Assembly (NCBI RefSeq): GCF_009711205.1
Contig: NZ_WMIG01000003.1
Span: forward strand, 238,438 to 302,437
Direction of reading: 5' to 3'
Origin: Paracoccus litorisediminis
GTDB taxonomy: Bacteria > Pseudomonadota > Alphaproteobacteria > Rhodobacterales > Rhodobacteraceae
DNA: 64,000 nucleotides
The position numbers and the translations under genes were made by a program. Below are positions 8,669 to 16,710 of this stretch, one piece after another (within the stretch, counting starts at the first letter, position 1; every line of letters begins with the position of its first letter). A model generated the notes under the pieces. It was not told the DNA's origin, searched no databases, and was given only the letters and a program-made list of their open reading frames with translations.

Positions 8669-9552
8669 GCAGGAATGAGGCGGCGATCGCCACCGCCGCA
8701 GGTCCGGGCTGGCTGAACCGGGTGGTGATCTATGGCTTGCTGCTGATCTTTGCCGCCGTCTACCTGACGCCGCTATTCGTCATGCTGGCCACATCCTTCA
8801 AGTCGCTGGATGAGATCCGGGGCGGCGACATCCTTGCCCTGCCCCGCGATCCCACCATTGAGCCTTGGCTCAAGGCATGGGGCAGCGCCTGCATCGGCGT
8901 CACCTGTGAGGGGATCAAGGGCTATTTCTGGAACTCGCTGCGCATGGTGGTCCCGGCGGTTCTGATCTCGACCATGCTCGGGGCGCTGAACGGTTACGTG
9001 CTGACCAAATGGCGGTTCCGCGGCCACAAGATCGTCTTCGGGCTGATGCTGTTTGCCTGCTTCATCCCCTTCCAGTCGGTGCTGATCCCGATGGCGCGGG
9101 TGCTGGGCACGCTGGGCCTGTCCAACAGCATAACGGGGCTGGTGCTGGTCCATGTCGTCTATGGCCTTGGCTTCACCACGCTGTTCTTTCGCAACTACTA
9201 TGAGGCCTTCCCGACCGAGCTGATCCATTCCGCGCAGATGGACGGGGCGGGCTTCTTCACCATCTTCCGGCGCATCCTGCTGCCCTCATCCGCGCCGATC
9301 ATCGTGGTCTGCGTCATCTACCAGTTCACCAATATCTGGAACGACTTCCTGTTCGGCGTCAGCTTCGCCGCCGGGGAAAGCGCGCCGATGACGGTGGCGT
9401 TGAACAACCTCGTGTCATCCTCGACCGGGGTCAAGGAATACAATGTGGACATGGCGGCGGCGGTGATCGCGGCCCTGCCCACGCTGATCGTCTATGTCCT
9501 GGCCGGGCGCTATTTCATGCGCGGGCTGATGGCGGGCGCAGTCAAGGGATAG
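8665..9552 (+). CDS. ABC sugar transporter permease 2
   Basis: This 295-residue MalG/UgpE-type inner-membrane permease has segments such as VVIYGLLLIFAAVYLTPLFV and VIAALPTLIVYVLAGRYFM. The EAA motif appears as PTELIHSAQMDGAGFFTIFRR. It begins inside the stop codon of permease 1 (ATGA overlap) and is followed after 2 nt by the ATPase gene, so the four transporter genes form one operon. The C-terminal GLMAGAVKG ending is shared with the second transporter at 57094-57987 (GIAAGAVKG), further evidence that the two systems are paralogous. Confidence 0.92.
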   Translation: MSRNEAAIATAAGPGWLNRVVIYGLLLIFAAVYLTPLFVMLATSFKSLDEIRGGDILALPRDPTIEPWLKAWGSACIGVTCEGIKGYFWNSLRMVVPAVLISTMLGALNGYVLTKWRFRGHKIVFGLMLFACFIPFQSVLIPMARVLGTLGLSNSITGLVLVHVVYGLGFTTLFFRNYYEAFPTELIHSAQMDGAGFFTIFRRILLPSSAPIIVVCVIYQFTNIWNDFLFGVSFAAGESAPMTVALNNLVSSSTGVKEYNVDMAAAVIAALPTLIVYVLAGRYFMRGLMAGAVKG

Positions 9553-9554
9553 TC

Positions 9555-10637
9555 ATGGCATTCATCGAAATCGATCGGCTGGAACGCAGCATCGGCGGCA
9601 ACCACATCCTGAAAGGGATCGATGTCGCGCTGGAGAAGGGCGGCTTTCTGGTCCTTGTCGGCCCCTCGGGCTGCGGCAAGTCCACGCTGCTCAACGCCAT
9701 CGCCGGGTTGCAACCGCCGACCGCGGGCGACATCCGCATCGACGGGCAAAGCGTGCTGGCCCTGCACCCGTCCAAGCGCGACATCGCCATGGTGTTCCAA
9801 TCCTACGCGCTTTACCCCAACATGACCGTCGCCCAGAATATCGGTTTTCCGCTGGAGATGTCCGGCACGCCCAAGGCGCAGCGCGAGGATGAAATCCGCG
9901 CCGTCGGCAAGACCCTGCAGATCGAACACCTGCTGGACCGCCGCCCCGGCCAGCTTTCGGGCGGCCAGCGTCAGCGCGTCGCAATGGCCCGCGCCCTGGT
10001 CCGCAAGCCCCGCCTGTTCCTGTTCGATGAGCCGCTGTCGAACCTTGACGCGAAACTGCGGGTCGAGGTCCGGGCCGAGATCAAGCGCCTGCATCAGCAG
10101 ACCGGCGCCACCATCATCTATGTCACCCATGACCAGATCGAGGCGATGACGCTGGCGACGCAAATCGTGGTGATGAAGGACGGGGTGATCCAGCAATCGG
10201 GCACGCCCGCCGAGATTTACAACCGCCCCGCCAATATGTTTGTAGCCGACTTCATGGGCTCTCCCGCGATGAACATGCTGCCGGGTCAGGTCGCGGGCGA
10301 TGGCCGCCACATGGCCCCCGATGCCGCCCCGGATCGCCTGCTGCCCCTGCCCTTTGCGCTGCGCGTCGGGCGTCGGATCGTCTTTGGCATCCGGTCTGAG
10401 AACATCTCGGCCGAGGGCAATGGAGTTGAGGCCCTTGACCTGCCCGTCGAAATCGTGGAACCGACCGGCTCGGATGTTTTCGTCTGGCTAAGACTGGGAT
10501 CGGCACATCTGAGTGCGCGCCTTCCCGCCACATCTGATCCGCAACTAAATGAGAATTTGCGGATCACTATGGATATCAGTCGCGCGGTGATTTTCGACGG
10601 TGAAAGCCGCGAACGGATCGACGGGGCCGGACACTGA
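9555..10637 (+). CDS. ABC sugar transporter ATP-binding protein (UgpC/MsmK type)
   Basis: The 360-residue cytoplasmic ATPase has Walker A GPSGCGKST (around residue 36), signature LSGGQRQRVAMARAL (around 135), Walker B LFLFDEPLSNLDAKLR and H-loop TIIYVTHDQIEAMT. The C-terminal 120 residues form the regulatory OB-fold domain typical of carbohydrate importers (CUT1). It energises the two preceding permeases. It is the last gene of the operon and converges with the SbcC-like gene after 18 bp. A second UgpC-type ATPase is encoded at 56008-57090. Confidence 0.94.
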   Translation: MAFIEIDRLERSIGGNHILKGIDVALEKGGFLVLVGPSGCGKSTLLNAIAGLQPPTAGDIRIDGQSVLALHPSKRDIAMVFQSYALYPNMTVAQNIGFPLEMSGTPKAQREDEIRAVGKTLQIEHLLDRRPGQLSGGQRQRVAMARALVRKPRLFLFDEPLSNLDAKLRVEVRAEIKRLHQQTGATIIYVTHDQIEAMTLATQIVVMKDGVIQQSGTPAEIYNRPANMFVADFMGSPAMNMLPGQVAGDGRHMAPDAAPDRLLPLPFALRVGRRIVFGIRSENISAEGNGVEALDLPVEIVEPTGSDVFVWLRLGSAHLSARLPATSDPQLNENLRITMDISRAVIFDGESRERIDGAGH

Positions 10638-10655
10638 CGCCCGACCCCGCGTTTT

Positions 10656-13289
10656 TCAGATAGCGCTGATCACCGCCGTCGCCCGCGTGCCACCAAGCGC
10701 GGCAAAGGCGCGCTGCCGACAGGTCAGGACGATGATCTGCTGATCCTTGGCGACCCGGTGCAAGGCGGTGAACATCGCCTCGATCCGGTCGTCGTCGCTA
10801 TGGACCAGCGCATCGTCAAGGATCACCGGAACCGACTGCCCGGCATGGGCATAAAGCCGGGCAAAGGCCAGACGGGTCAGGATGGCGATCTGTTCGCGCG
10901 TCCCGCCCGACAGGATATCCAGCGACTCCTGCTGACCGTTGCGGGTCAGCGCCACCGGCAGCAGGCTTTGGTCGTCGATCTGCATGGCAGCGCCCGGATG
11001 CAGCACCGAGAGCAGCGGTTCCAGTTCCCGCAAGACCGGCGCGAAATAGGCGTCGCGGGCCTTGCGGCGGGCATCTTCCAGCGCACTGCGCAGACGGGAA
11101 AGGGCCTGCACCTCGGCCGCGTAGCGCGCCGCGCGGGCCTCGGCTGCGGTCAGCTTGCCGCGCACCTCGTCCAGCCGCTCCTCGATCCCCTGCTCGGCCA
11201 ACGCCCCGATCGAGCCGTTCAGCGTCGCATATTCGCCGCGCAGCCTTTCGCGGCCTTGCTGGGCCTGCGTCACGACGGATTCCGCACGCGCCAGCCGGGC
11301 CTGAACCGTTTCCAGATCCGGCGCGGCGGCCTCAAGCGTCTGACACAGCGCGACCGCCTCGGTTTGCAGCCCGGTCTGCAAGACCAGATCGGCGCGCAAC
11401 CCATGCAGGCGCCTGGCCAGCTGCCCCAGATCGCCCGCGTCGATCCGCGCCGCCTCGGCTGCTGCCTGCGCGACCTGAGCAGTCGAGCGGGCGACCGCCC
11501 TGCCCTCGCTCGCCGTCACCGCACGGGCATGGACCGCGCCAGACTGCGCGCGCGCCTCGGCCTCGGCGGCCAATGCCGCAGCCAAGGCAGCCTCCAGTCC
11601 AGCCGGGTCTTCGACCGGTTCCTCGGCGCGCCCTGCCCCGGCCTCGGCCCGCGCCAGTTCCTGCCGCAGCGTATCAAGGCCCTGCGGCGCCAGCTCGGCC
11701 AGCAGCGCGGCGCTGGCCTGCATCGCCTGATCCAGCCGCTGGGTTTCCGCCAGCCGTTGCCGGGCTTCGGCCACGGTCGCAGCCCCGCATTCGGCCAGCC
11801 GCGCGGTCAGTTCGGCATTGGCCCGCGTGAGGGCTTCGGCCAGACCTTCGGCGGCACCCGCCCCCGGATCGACCCGCATCGTCCCGATCCCCGGCAAAAG
11901 GAAGCTGCGCGCCGATGACAAACGCAGGCTGCCTTCGGGAATATCCTCGCCATCGGCGCTGATCCGCAGCGCGCCGTCATAGCGAATGGCGACGCTGACC
12001 GACTGCGCCTCAAGCTGCGCGGCGATGCGGTCGCGGGTCTCTCGCGCGGATTCCGCCCGCGTAACGCTGGCCGAGTTGACAGCTGTCAACTCGCGCTGCG
12101 CCCGGTCCTGATCCCGCTTGCGCTGCAGTTCCTCGGCCCGTTCCAGCGTCTTGCGCAGCTGCGTCGCCCGTTCGCGTGCGGCACGGCCAAGCAGCGCCCG
12201 CTGCGCGGCATCGAGCCGCGCGCGGATCGCCTGGGCCTGCCCCGAGGCCGCGCCCAAGGCATCGGCCGCAAGACGGTCCGCAGCCGCAGCTTCCTCGGCC
12301 CCGGTTTCAGCCTTCGCCAGCCTGTCGCGGGCCTGCGACAGCTCTGCCTCGGCCCGGCCCAACCGGTCCGAAAGCTGCTCCAACTGACCGATCCCGGTCT
12401 GCGTGGCCTGAACCGTCAGCTCGGCCAGCCGCAGTTTCTGCCGGGCCTCGGCCAGCTTCTCGGCATGTGCCAAGGCGGCGCGCTGTGCCTCGCGCGCCTG
12501 GGTCAAGGCGTCATTGCGAAGCCGCTCGGTCTCGGGATCGTCCAGTTGTTTCAGCTGCCGCAGCACCTCGGTCCGACGCGCCAGATCGCCCGACAGGCCC
12601 GCGGCCTTGCCGGCCAGATCGGCTTCCTGATCGCGCAACGTGGCGGCCTCATCGACGGCACGCGCCCATTCCGCACCGGCCTTGGGCTTCAGCGTCGTCG
12701 TGGCCAGCCGGCCCAGCTCCTCGGCCACGCGGGCCAGAACTGCATCCAGCCGCCTGCCGCCGGTCATCAACTCGATCTCGCCAGCGACCGAGGACAGCAG
12801 ATCGCGCCGCGCCCCCAAGCCCCGCTCGCGCTCATTCTTGTCGTTGGCATTGGTGCCTTCGGGTTCGAGACCAAGCAGCCCTTGCCGCACCCAGAGCAGC
12901 CCCGAGGGACCGGCCAGTCCGTCGCCGAGCAGCCGGTCGATCCAAGCCTCAGCCTCGTCATCCTGCGCGACAATCCGGCCATTGCCGTCCAGCACCCGCG
13001 CGGTCGGACGAGACAGCCAGCGCTTTTCGATGCGGTAGCTGCCCTGCGGCAGGTCGATCTCGATCGCGGCTTCCGGCGCGCCACCGGCATGGGGTTGCAG
13101 CGCCTTGACGGTCTGGCGCGTACCGCGGTGGCGTTCAAAGAACAATGCATGCAGCGCGTCGAAGAAGGTCGATTTGCCGAATTCATTCGGCTCGGACAGC
13201 ACGGTGATGCCGTCGCCGATTCCTTCGATCCGGGCGCTGCGGCCAGCGAAACGGCGAATGTTGGTCAGCTCAATGGCGCGGATCTTCAT
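10656..13289 (-). CDS. SbcC/YhaN-like AAA ATPase with long coiled coil
   Basis: This 877-residue SMC/Rad50-like protein carries N-terminal Walker A EPNEFGKST (residues 33-41). A long Ala/Glu/Arg-rich coiled-coil follows (roughly 170-760). The C-terminal half-site has LSGGTREQIAIL, Walker B VPVILDDALVHSDDD and IIVLTCRQRAF. I see no CxxC zinc hook, and the length is near the YhaN group, shorter than E. coli SbcC. It should act with the upstream phosphoesterase as a DNA end-processing nuclease complex. The genes overlap by ATGA. The coiled-coil coding sequence contains a perfect parS palindrome (12072-12093) encoding ELTAVNS near residue 400. The placement immediately downstream of repC is notable. 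Confidence 0.88.
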   Translation of the reverse strand: MKIRAIELTNIRRFAGRSARIEGIGDGITVLSEPNEFGKSTFFDALHALFFERHRGTRQTVKALQPHAGGAPEAAIEIDLPQGSYRIEKRWLSRPTARVLDGNGRIVAQDDEAEAWIDRLLGDGLAGPSGLLWVRQGLLGLEPEGTNANDKNERERGLGARRDLLSSVAGEIELMTGGRRLDAVLARVAEELGRLATTTLKPKAGAEWARAVDEAATLRDQEADLAGKAAGLSGDLARRTEVLRQLKQLDDPETERLRNDALTQAREAQRAALAHAEKLAEARQKLRLAELTVQATQTGIGQLEQLSDRLGRAEAELSQARDRLAKAETGAEEAAAADRLAADALGAASGQAQAIRARLDAAQRALLGRAARERATQLRKTLERAEELQRKRDQDRAQRELTAVNSASVTRAESARETRDRIAAQLEAQSVSVAIRYDGALRISADGEDIPEGSLRLSSARSFLLPGIGTMRVDPGAGAAEGLAEALTRANAELTARLAECGAATVAEARQRLAETQRLDQAMQASAALLAELAPQGLDTLRQELARAEAGAGRAEEPVEDPAGLEAALAAALAAEAEARAQSGAVHARAVTASEGRAVARSTAQVAQAAAEAARIDAGDLGQLARRLHGLRADLVLQTGLQTEAVALCQTLEAAAPDLETVQARLARAESVVTQAQQGRERLRGEYATLNGSIGALAEQGIEERLDEVRGKLTAAEARAARYAAEVQALSRLRSALEDARRKARDAYFAPVLRELEPLLSVLHPGAAMQIDDQSLLPVALTRNGQQESLDILSGGTREQIAILTRLAFARLYAHAGQSVPVILDDALVHSDDDRIEAMFTALHRVAKDQQIIVLTCRQRAFAALGGTRATAVISAI
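12072..12093. other. parS: parS-like centromere site inside the SbcC-like gene
   Basis: The core GTTGACAGCTGTCAAC lies at 12075-12090 and the perfect symmetry extends to 22 bp, the longest of the three copies in the window. The core fits the GTTnnnnGCnnnnAAC pattern reported for RepB sites of repABC plasmids. It lies within codons for the coiled coil, so the protein accommodates it as ELTAVNS. No other part of the window carries this 16-mer except 14475-14490 and 15665-15680. Confidence 0.8.
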
Positions 13290-14395
13290 TTGCCGTTCTC
13301 CTGCGCAAAGGCGTAAAGCCGTGCCAATGCGGCGGATGAAATTTCACGCTCGGCCGAGGTGCGGCTGTCATCGCCAGCCTCAGAAAGCAGCGCCTCGGCG
13401 GCCTGTCGCAAGGCTCCGGCGCGGTCGATCAGGTCCAGATCGTCGGGCCGGGTTTCGGTGGCAAGGCCATGCAGGTCATGATCGAACCAGCCGAAATCCG
13501 GCCCGATCAGCGCCGCATGGGCATCCAGCGCGGCGCGCTGCTGCAAGGGCAGGCGACCGGTTGCCACCAGTCGCAACAGCCGGTCGCGGCGAAGCGTCGG
13601 ATCGGGCAGGGCCTGCGACAGCTGCTGCACCGGATCATCGCCGGGCAGCACGTCCAGCGCGAGCGTCTGCCAGATGAATTGCCCGGTCTCGACCACCTGC
13701 ACCGCAGCGCCCGGTGACACCAAAAGCGCCCCGGCGGTCATCGCATGCTTGAAGCCGTCGGCCTCGGGCGCGCCCGAATACCATGTCGCGGGGCCGACCT
13801 GCAGCCGCCCATGCCAGTCGCCAAGCGCCAGATAGTCCAGCCCCGAAATCGCCGCTCGATCCGGGGGGATGATGCCCGCCGTGCCTTCCTCGGCCGAGAA
13901 ATCGGTGACGGCACCGTGGCCCAGCCCGATCCGCCGCATGCCCGCAGGGGTCGGCGCATCCATGGCCTCGGTCAGGTCACGGCCGGGACGGCGCTGGGTG
14001 CAGGGCGCGGGCAGCAGCATGGCACCGGGCAGAAATTCGATGGGCTCGGGCGTGGTGACGGCGCGCAGATTGGCCGGGCCATCCGCCGCGATCCGCCGCC
14101 ACAGTTCCGAGGCGGCAAGGCTGTCATGATTGCCCGGCAGCATGTGCCAGGTGATGTCATGTTCGGCGGCCATGGCGCGAAGCGCGTGGCGCAGCGTGTC
14201 GGGGGCAGGGGTCTCGGCATCGAAAGTGTCACCGGCCAGCAGCACCGTGGTCGCGCCGCCTTGCCTTGCGGCCTGTGCCAGCCGGGCAATGCTGCCATGC
14301 CGGGCCTCGCGCAGTCGGTTCCGGATCGCCTCGGGATAGGCGCCGAAGGACTTGCCCAGATGCAGGTCCGATGAATGAATGAAACGCAGTGTCAC
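13286..14395 (-). CDS. SbcD/YhaO-like metallophosphoesterase (DNA repair exonuclease)
   Basis: The 369-residue protein has the calcineurin-like phosphoesterase motifs in order: HSSDLHLGK (residues 7-15), LAGDTFD (around 53), LPGNHDS (around 85) and LALGDWHGR with an upstream GLGHGA. These bind the Mn2+ pair in Mre11/SbcD nucleases. It is transcribed into the SbcC-like gene with an ATGA overlap, giving a nuclease/ATPase operon. The operon starts 97 bp after the repC stop, and the gap contains a parS copy. Likely roles are end resection or hairpin removal during replicon maintenance; no direct evidence for a plasmid-specific role. Confidence 0.9.
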   Translation of the reverse strand: MTLRFIHSSDLHLGKSFGAYPEAIRNRLREARHGSIARLAQAARQGGATTVLLAGDTFDAETPAPDTLRHALRAMAAEHDITWHMLPGNHDSLAASELWRRIAADGPANLRAVTTPEPIEFLPGAMLLPAPCTQRRPGRDLTEAMDAPTPAGMRRIGLGHGAVTDFSAEEGTAGIIPPDRAAISGLDYLALGDWHGRLQVGPATWYSGAPEADGFKHAMTAGALLVSPGAAVQVVETGQFIWQTLALDVLPGDDPVQQLSQALPDPTLRRDRLLRLVATGRLPLQQRAALDAHAALIGPDFGWFDHDLHGLATETRPDDLDLIDRAGALRQAAEALLSEAGDDSRTSAEREISSAALARLYAFAQENGK

Positions 14396-14474
14396 AAAGC
14401 GTCCTTTTGAATGCCGTGCAGGATATGTCTTGGTTTTGACTGCATTTGTATGCCTGTGCCAGCGGATAATCCGA

Positions 14475-14490
14475 GTTGACAGCTGTCAAC
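14475..14490. other. parS: parS-like site between repC and the nuclease operon
   Basis: This is the second perfect copy of GTTGACAGCTGTCAAC, in the 97-bp gap just after the repC stop codon. Its flanks are not symmetric. It may serve RepB for partition and could also affect transcription of the downstream nuclease genes. Confidence 0.85.
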
Positions 14491-14492
14491 GA

Positions 14493-15617
14493 TCACGCGG
14501 CCCTTGGTTCCCGCAGCAATGCCATCACCATTGCCGAGGCCGAGAACCCGCCCGACTCGGCCCGCTTGGACAAGGATCGCAGATAGGCGCCAGGATTGCG
14601 GATAACGGACGCGCGTTCCAGCATGCAGGCCAAGGCGATGGCCGCGCTGTCCTCACCCATTTTGCGATGGGATTCGGTCCAGACGTCGGGTTGGATGCCA
14701 AGCATCGGACGCACAAAGCCCGCGACCCGTCGTAAATCGCGCCAGTCGCGAATGGGGGATGGTGTGTAGTTCGCGATTTCAGGTGCCGCCTTCAGCACCA
14801 GTTCCAGCGGCAGCGCATGGGTTCTTTCGCTGTTCTGAGCAGATTCAGATTCTTTTTTAGATGAGTCTGAATCCTGTATGTGCCGCTCATTTTGGCTGTC
14901 ATTGCCGCTTGGATTCGTTGTTTCGCGGGGCAGGGCAGTGCTTAGATCGTCGATGATCCGACGGGTTTCGCGGCGCATTTCCTCAAGCTGCTCCAGACCC
15001 AACTTGCGCCGCAGATGGCGCTGCAGGGTAGCCAAGGCGGCTCCGAGGTCCGTTACGCGGGGCAGGGCATTGTCCACGGCCCAAAGCAGCATCTTGGACG
15101 CATCCCGCAGGTGCAGGACGACGATCTGACGCAATTCGCGCAAGCGGCGCGATGCGTCGCGGTTGGTCTGAGCGGCAGTGGCAATCTGTTCGGCGCGGAT
15201 CAGCAAGGGACGCAGATCGAAGCCAAAGGCCTGACCGCCTTGCAGCGCATAGCGTTTGCCGTTCGGGCTGTCATGGCGCAGGATCACCCCGGCCTTGACC
15301 AGAGCCGCCAGATGGCGACGCAGCGTGCTTTCGGGCATGCCATGCAGTCGGGCCGACAAGGTCTGGTTTGAGGGGAAGACGATCAGCCCCGGCCCATCCT
15401 CAAGGATTTTGCCCTGATGAAAGCTGGCCAGTGCAGATAACACCGCAACATCGCGGTCGGACAGGCCGAAATCGGCGCGGGCCTCGGCCAGATCGCGCAA
15501 AACCGCCCATTTGTCGACATGCGGGACCGGGGCAGGGGCCTCGGACAGGCTCTGATGCAACAGATGCCCAGCCGTCAACAGCCGCCGCCCGAAAGGCGTC
15601 GTGGAAATATGCCTCAT
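14493..15617 (-). CDS. repC: RepC replication initiator of repABC replicon
   Basis: The 374-residue RepC has the family N-terminus (ISTTPFGRRLLTAGHL). A winged-helix DNA-binding region follows (LSDRDVAVLSALASFHQG, then NQTLSARLHGMPESTLRRHLAALVKAGVI). A C-terminal domain (about residues 280-374) follows a variable Ser/Glu-rich linker. RepC is essential and binds the origin that lies inside its own gene in this family. I chose ATG at 15617 because family members begin a few residues before ISTTPFGRR; a TTG at 15635 is the longer alternative. The gene is last in repA-repB-repC and is separated from repB by the region holding parS and a candidate antisense RNA. Confidence 0.93.
   Translation of the reverse strand: MRHISTTPFGRRLLTAGHLLHQSLSEAPAPVPHVDKWAVLRDLAEARADFGLSDRDVAVLSALASFHQGKILEDGPGLIVFPSNQTLSARLHGMPESTLRRHLAALVKAGVILRHDSPNGKRYALQGGQAFGFDLRPLLIRAEQIATAAQTNRDASRRLRELRQIVVLHLRDASKMLLWAVDNALPRVTDLGAALATLQRHLRRKLGLEQLEEMRRETRRIIDDLSTALPRETTNPSGNDSQNERHIQDSDSSKKESESAQNSERTHALPLELVLKAAPEIANYTPSPIRDWRDLRRVAGFVRPMLGIQPDVWTESHRKMGEDSAAIALACMLERASVIRNPGAYLRSLSKRAESGGFSASAMVMALLREPRAA
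14842..14873. other. candidate oriV dyad within repC
   Basis: Inside repC, GATTCAGA (14842-14849) and its exact complement TCTGAATC (14866-14873) flank a 16-bp AT-rich, T-tract-containing spacer, in an otherwise very GC-rich gene. It encodes the low-complexity DSSKKESES linker. In characterised repABC plasmids the origin lies in an AT-rich part of the repC coding sequence. The assignment is therefore by analogy. Confidence 0.4.
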
Positions 15618-15663
15618 TTGATTGTCACGGGGCAACAGTTTGCCGTCCGTCGGATCAGACGCC

Positions 15664-15681
15664 AGTTGACAGCTGTCAACT
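15664..15681. other. parS: parS-like site in the repB-repC intergenic region
   Basis: The third GTTGACAGCTGTCAAC copy (15665-15680) is symmetric over 18 bp and lies between repB and repC, a usual parS location in repABC modules. On the plus strand its left arm also supplies TTGACA, a consensus -35 box, for a candidate antisense RNA. Confidence 0.85.
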
Positions 15682-15695
15682 TTTGCCGTTATCTA
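15666..15695 (+). promoter_or_regulatory. candidate sigma70 promoter for antisense ctRNA
   Basis: TTGACA at 15666-15671 is separated by 18 bp from TATCTA at 15690-15695, on the strand opposite to repABC. The -35 box lies inside the parS palindrome, so RepB binding there could compete with RNA polymerase. Proposed from sequence only. Confidence 0.55.
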
Positions 15696-15700
15696 CGAGT

Positions 15701-15754
15701 GCTTAGATCGAGAAAACGGCCCTTCGGGATGTCCAGTCCTGGGGGGCTTTTCTT
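15701..15754 (+). ncRNA. candidate incompatibility antisense RNA (ctRNA) of repABC
   Basis: repABC plasmids encode a small (about 50-60 nt) antisense RNA in the repB-repC gap that limits RepC. Here a good plus-strand promoter would start transcription near 15701. The region ends in a GC-rich hairpin (GCCC at 15719-15722 with GGGC at 15744-15747, flanked by AAAA and TTTT) followed by TTTTCTT at 15748-15754. This gives about 54 nt. Exact ends are estimates. Confidence 0.55.
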
Positions 15755-15786
15755 ATGCCGGGTCGTGCCTCCTTGTTGGTTGCTGC

Positions 15787-16710
15787 TCAATTCTCCTTGG
15801 TGCCGGCTTGTCCAGTCAGCCAGTCACGGTGAAGGTCTGCAAGATTCTGGATCAGCCATTCGCCAAAGGCACTGCCTTCGCCGGTCAGTTCGATCACAGC
15901 TTTGTTTTTACTTGATTTTGCCTGCCCCAACGCAATACCGGTCGCGCTGCGCAGAAGTTGCGGGGTCGATTTGCCCCGCGGCGTCGAAAGCGAGGCCAGA
16001 ACGGCGGCAAAGCGGCTGTCGGAATCCGGTCCAACTGCAGCCGCAACCAGTGCCGCCAGTGGGCGTTCCTTGCTTTTCTGGGCAAGGTTCAGCCAGCGGT
16101 CGCGTCCGGCGGACGGCGCGGCCCCAATGGCCTGAATCAGCCGCTCGGGGACGGCATCGGTGACGCTGAGCATGCGCGAGATCACCGTCTTGTCGATCGA
16201 CAGCGCGTCGCCGATGATCTTGCGCTCAAAGCCCGCCTTGACCATCTGCGCGGCGAAATTCGCCTTTTCGATGAAACTCAGGTCCTTGCGGGCGGTGTTT
16301 TCCTGACCCTGCGCGACGACCAGTTCGCGGTCGTTCAGGGTGCGCACCATGGCGCGGACCGGCATCTGCAGCGCGCTCAGCGCCAGAACCCGGCGGCGGC
16401 CAAAGACGATGTCGTAGCGCCCCTCGTGATTGGGGGAATGGCGCAGCAGGACCGGAACCTGCTGACCATATTCGCGGATCGATTCCTTCAGCGCGGCGAT
16501 TCCGGCCGGGTCGTCATCCAGACGGTCGGCGATCCCGGCATGGTCGATCAGTTCCGGCGCAACTTCGATAATGGCGCGGCTGCGCAACTCATTGATCGAT
16601 TTGGAAACTGCGCCAATCGCACCGCGATCCGAACGCGGCACGCTGCGCTGGTCGTCCTGCACGGACGGGCCGCTCATCAGTTCTTTCAACAGATCCTTGC
16701 GCGCCATCAC
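15787..16710 (-). CDS. repB: RepB, ParB-family partition protein
   Basis: The 307-residue plasmid RepB has a ParB N-terminal domain (about residues 55-150) with GIAALKESIREYGQQVPVLL, FGRRRVLAL and the QGQENTARKDLS box. A helix-turn-helix follows (GDALSIDKTVISRMLSV, about 167-183) for parS recognition. It should bind the GTTGACAGCTGTCAAC palindromes at 12075, 14475 and 15665 and work with RepA. The first codons overlap the repA stop by ATGA, ensuring coupled synthesis. Two adjacent Met codons make the exact start uncertain by one residue. Confidence 0.94.
   Translation of the reverse strand: MMARKDLLKELMSGPSVQDDQRSVPRSDRGAIGAVSKSINELRSRAIIEVAPELIDHAGIADRLDDDPAGIAALKESIREYGQQVPVLLRHSPNHEGRYDIVFGRRRVLALSALQMPVRAMVRTLNDRELVVAQGQENTARKDLSFIEKANFAAQMVKAGFERKIIGDALSIDKTVISRMLSVTDAVPERLIQAIGAAPSAGRDRWLNLAQKSKERPLAALVAAAVGPDSDSRFAAVLASLSTPRGKSTPQLLRSATGIALGQAKSSKNKAVIELTGEGSAFGEWLIQNLADLHRDWLTGQAGTKEN

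Noticed and set aside
4033..10637. Sulfoquinovose utilisation locus
   Set aside because: The AGE enzyme resembles YihS-type isomerases, but no sulfoquinovosidase, SQ monooxygenase/flavin reductase pair or sulfo-sugar kinase is adjacent. The nearby LLM genes belong to another operon with amidohydrolase and acetyltransferase.
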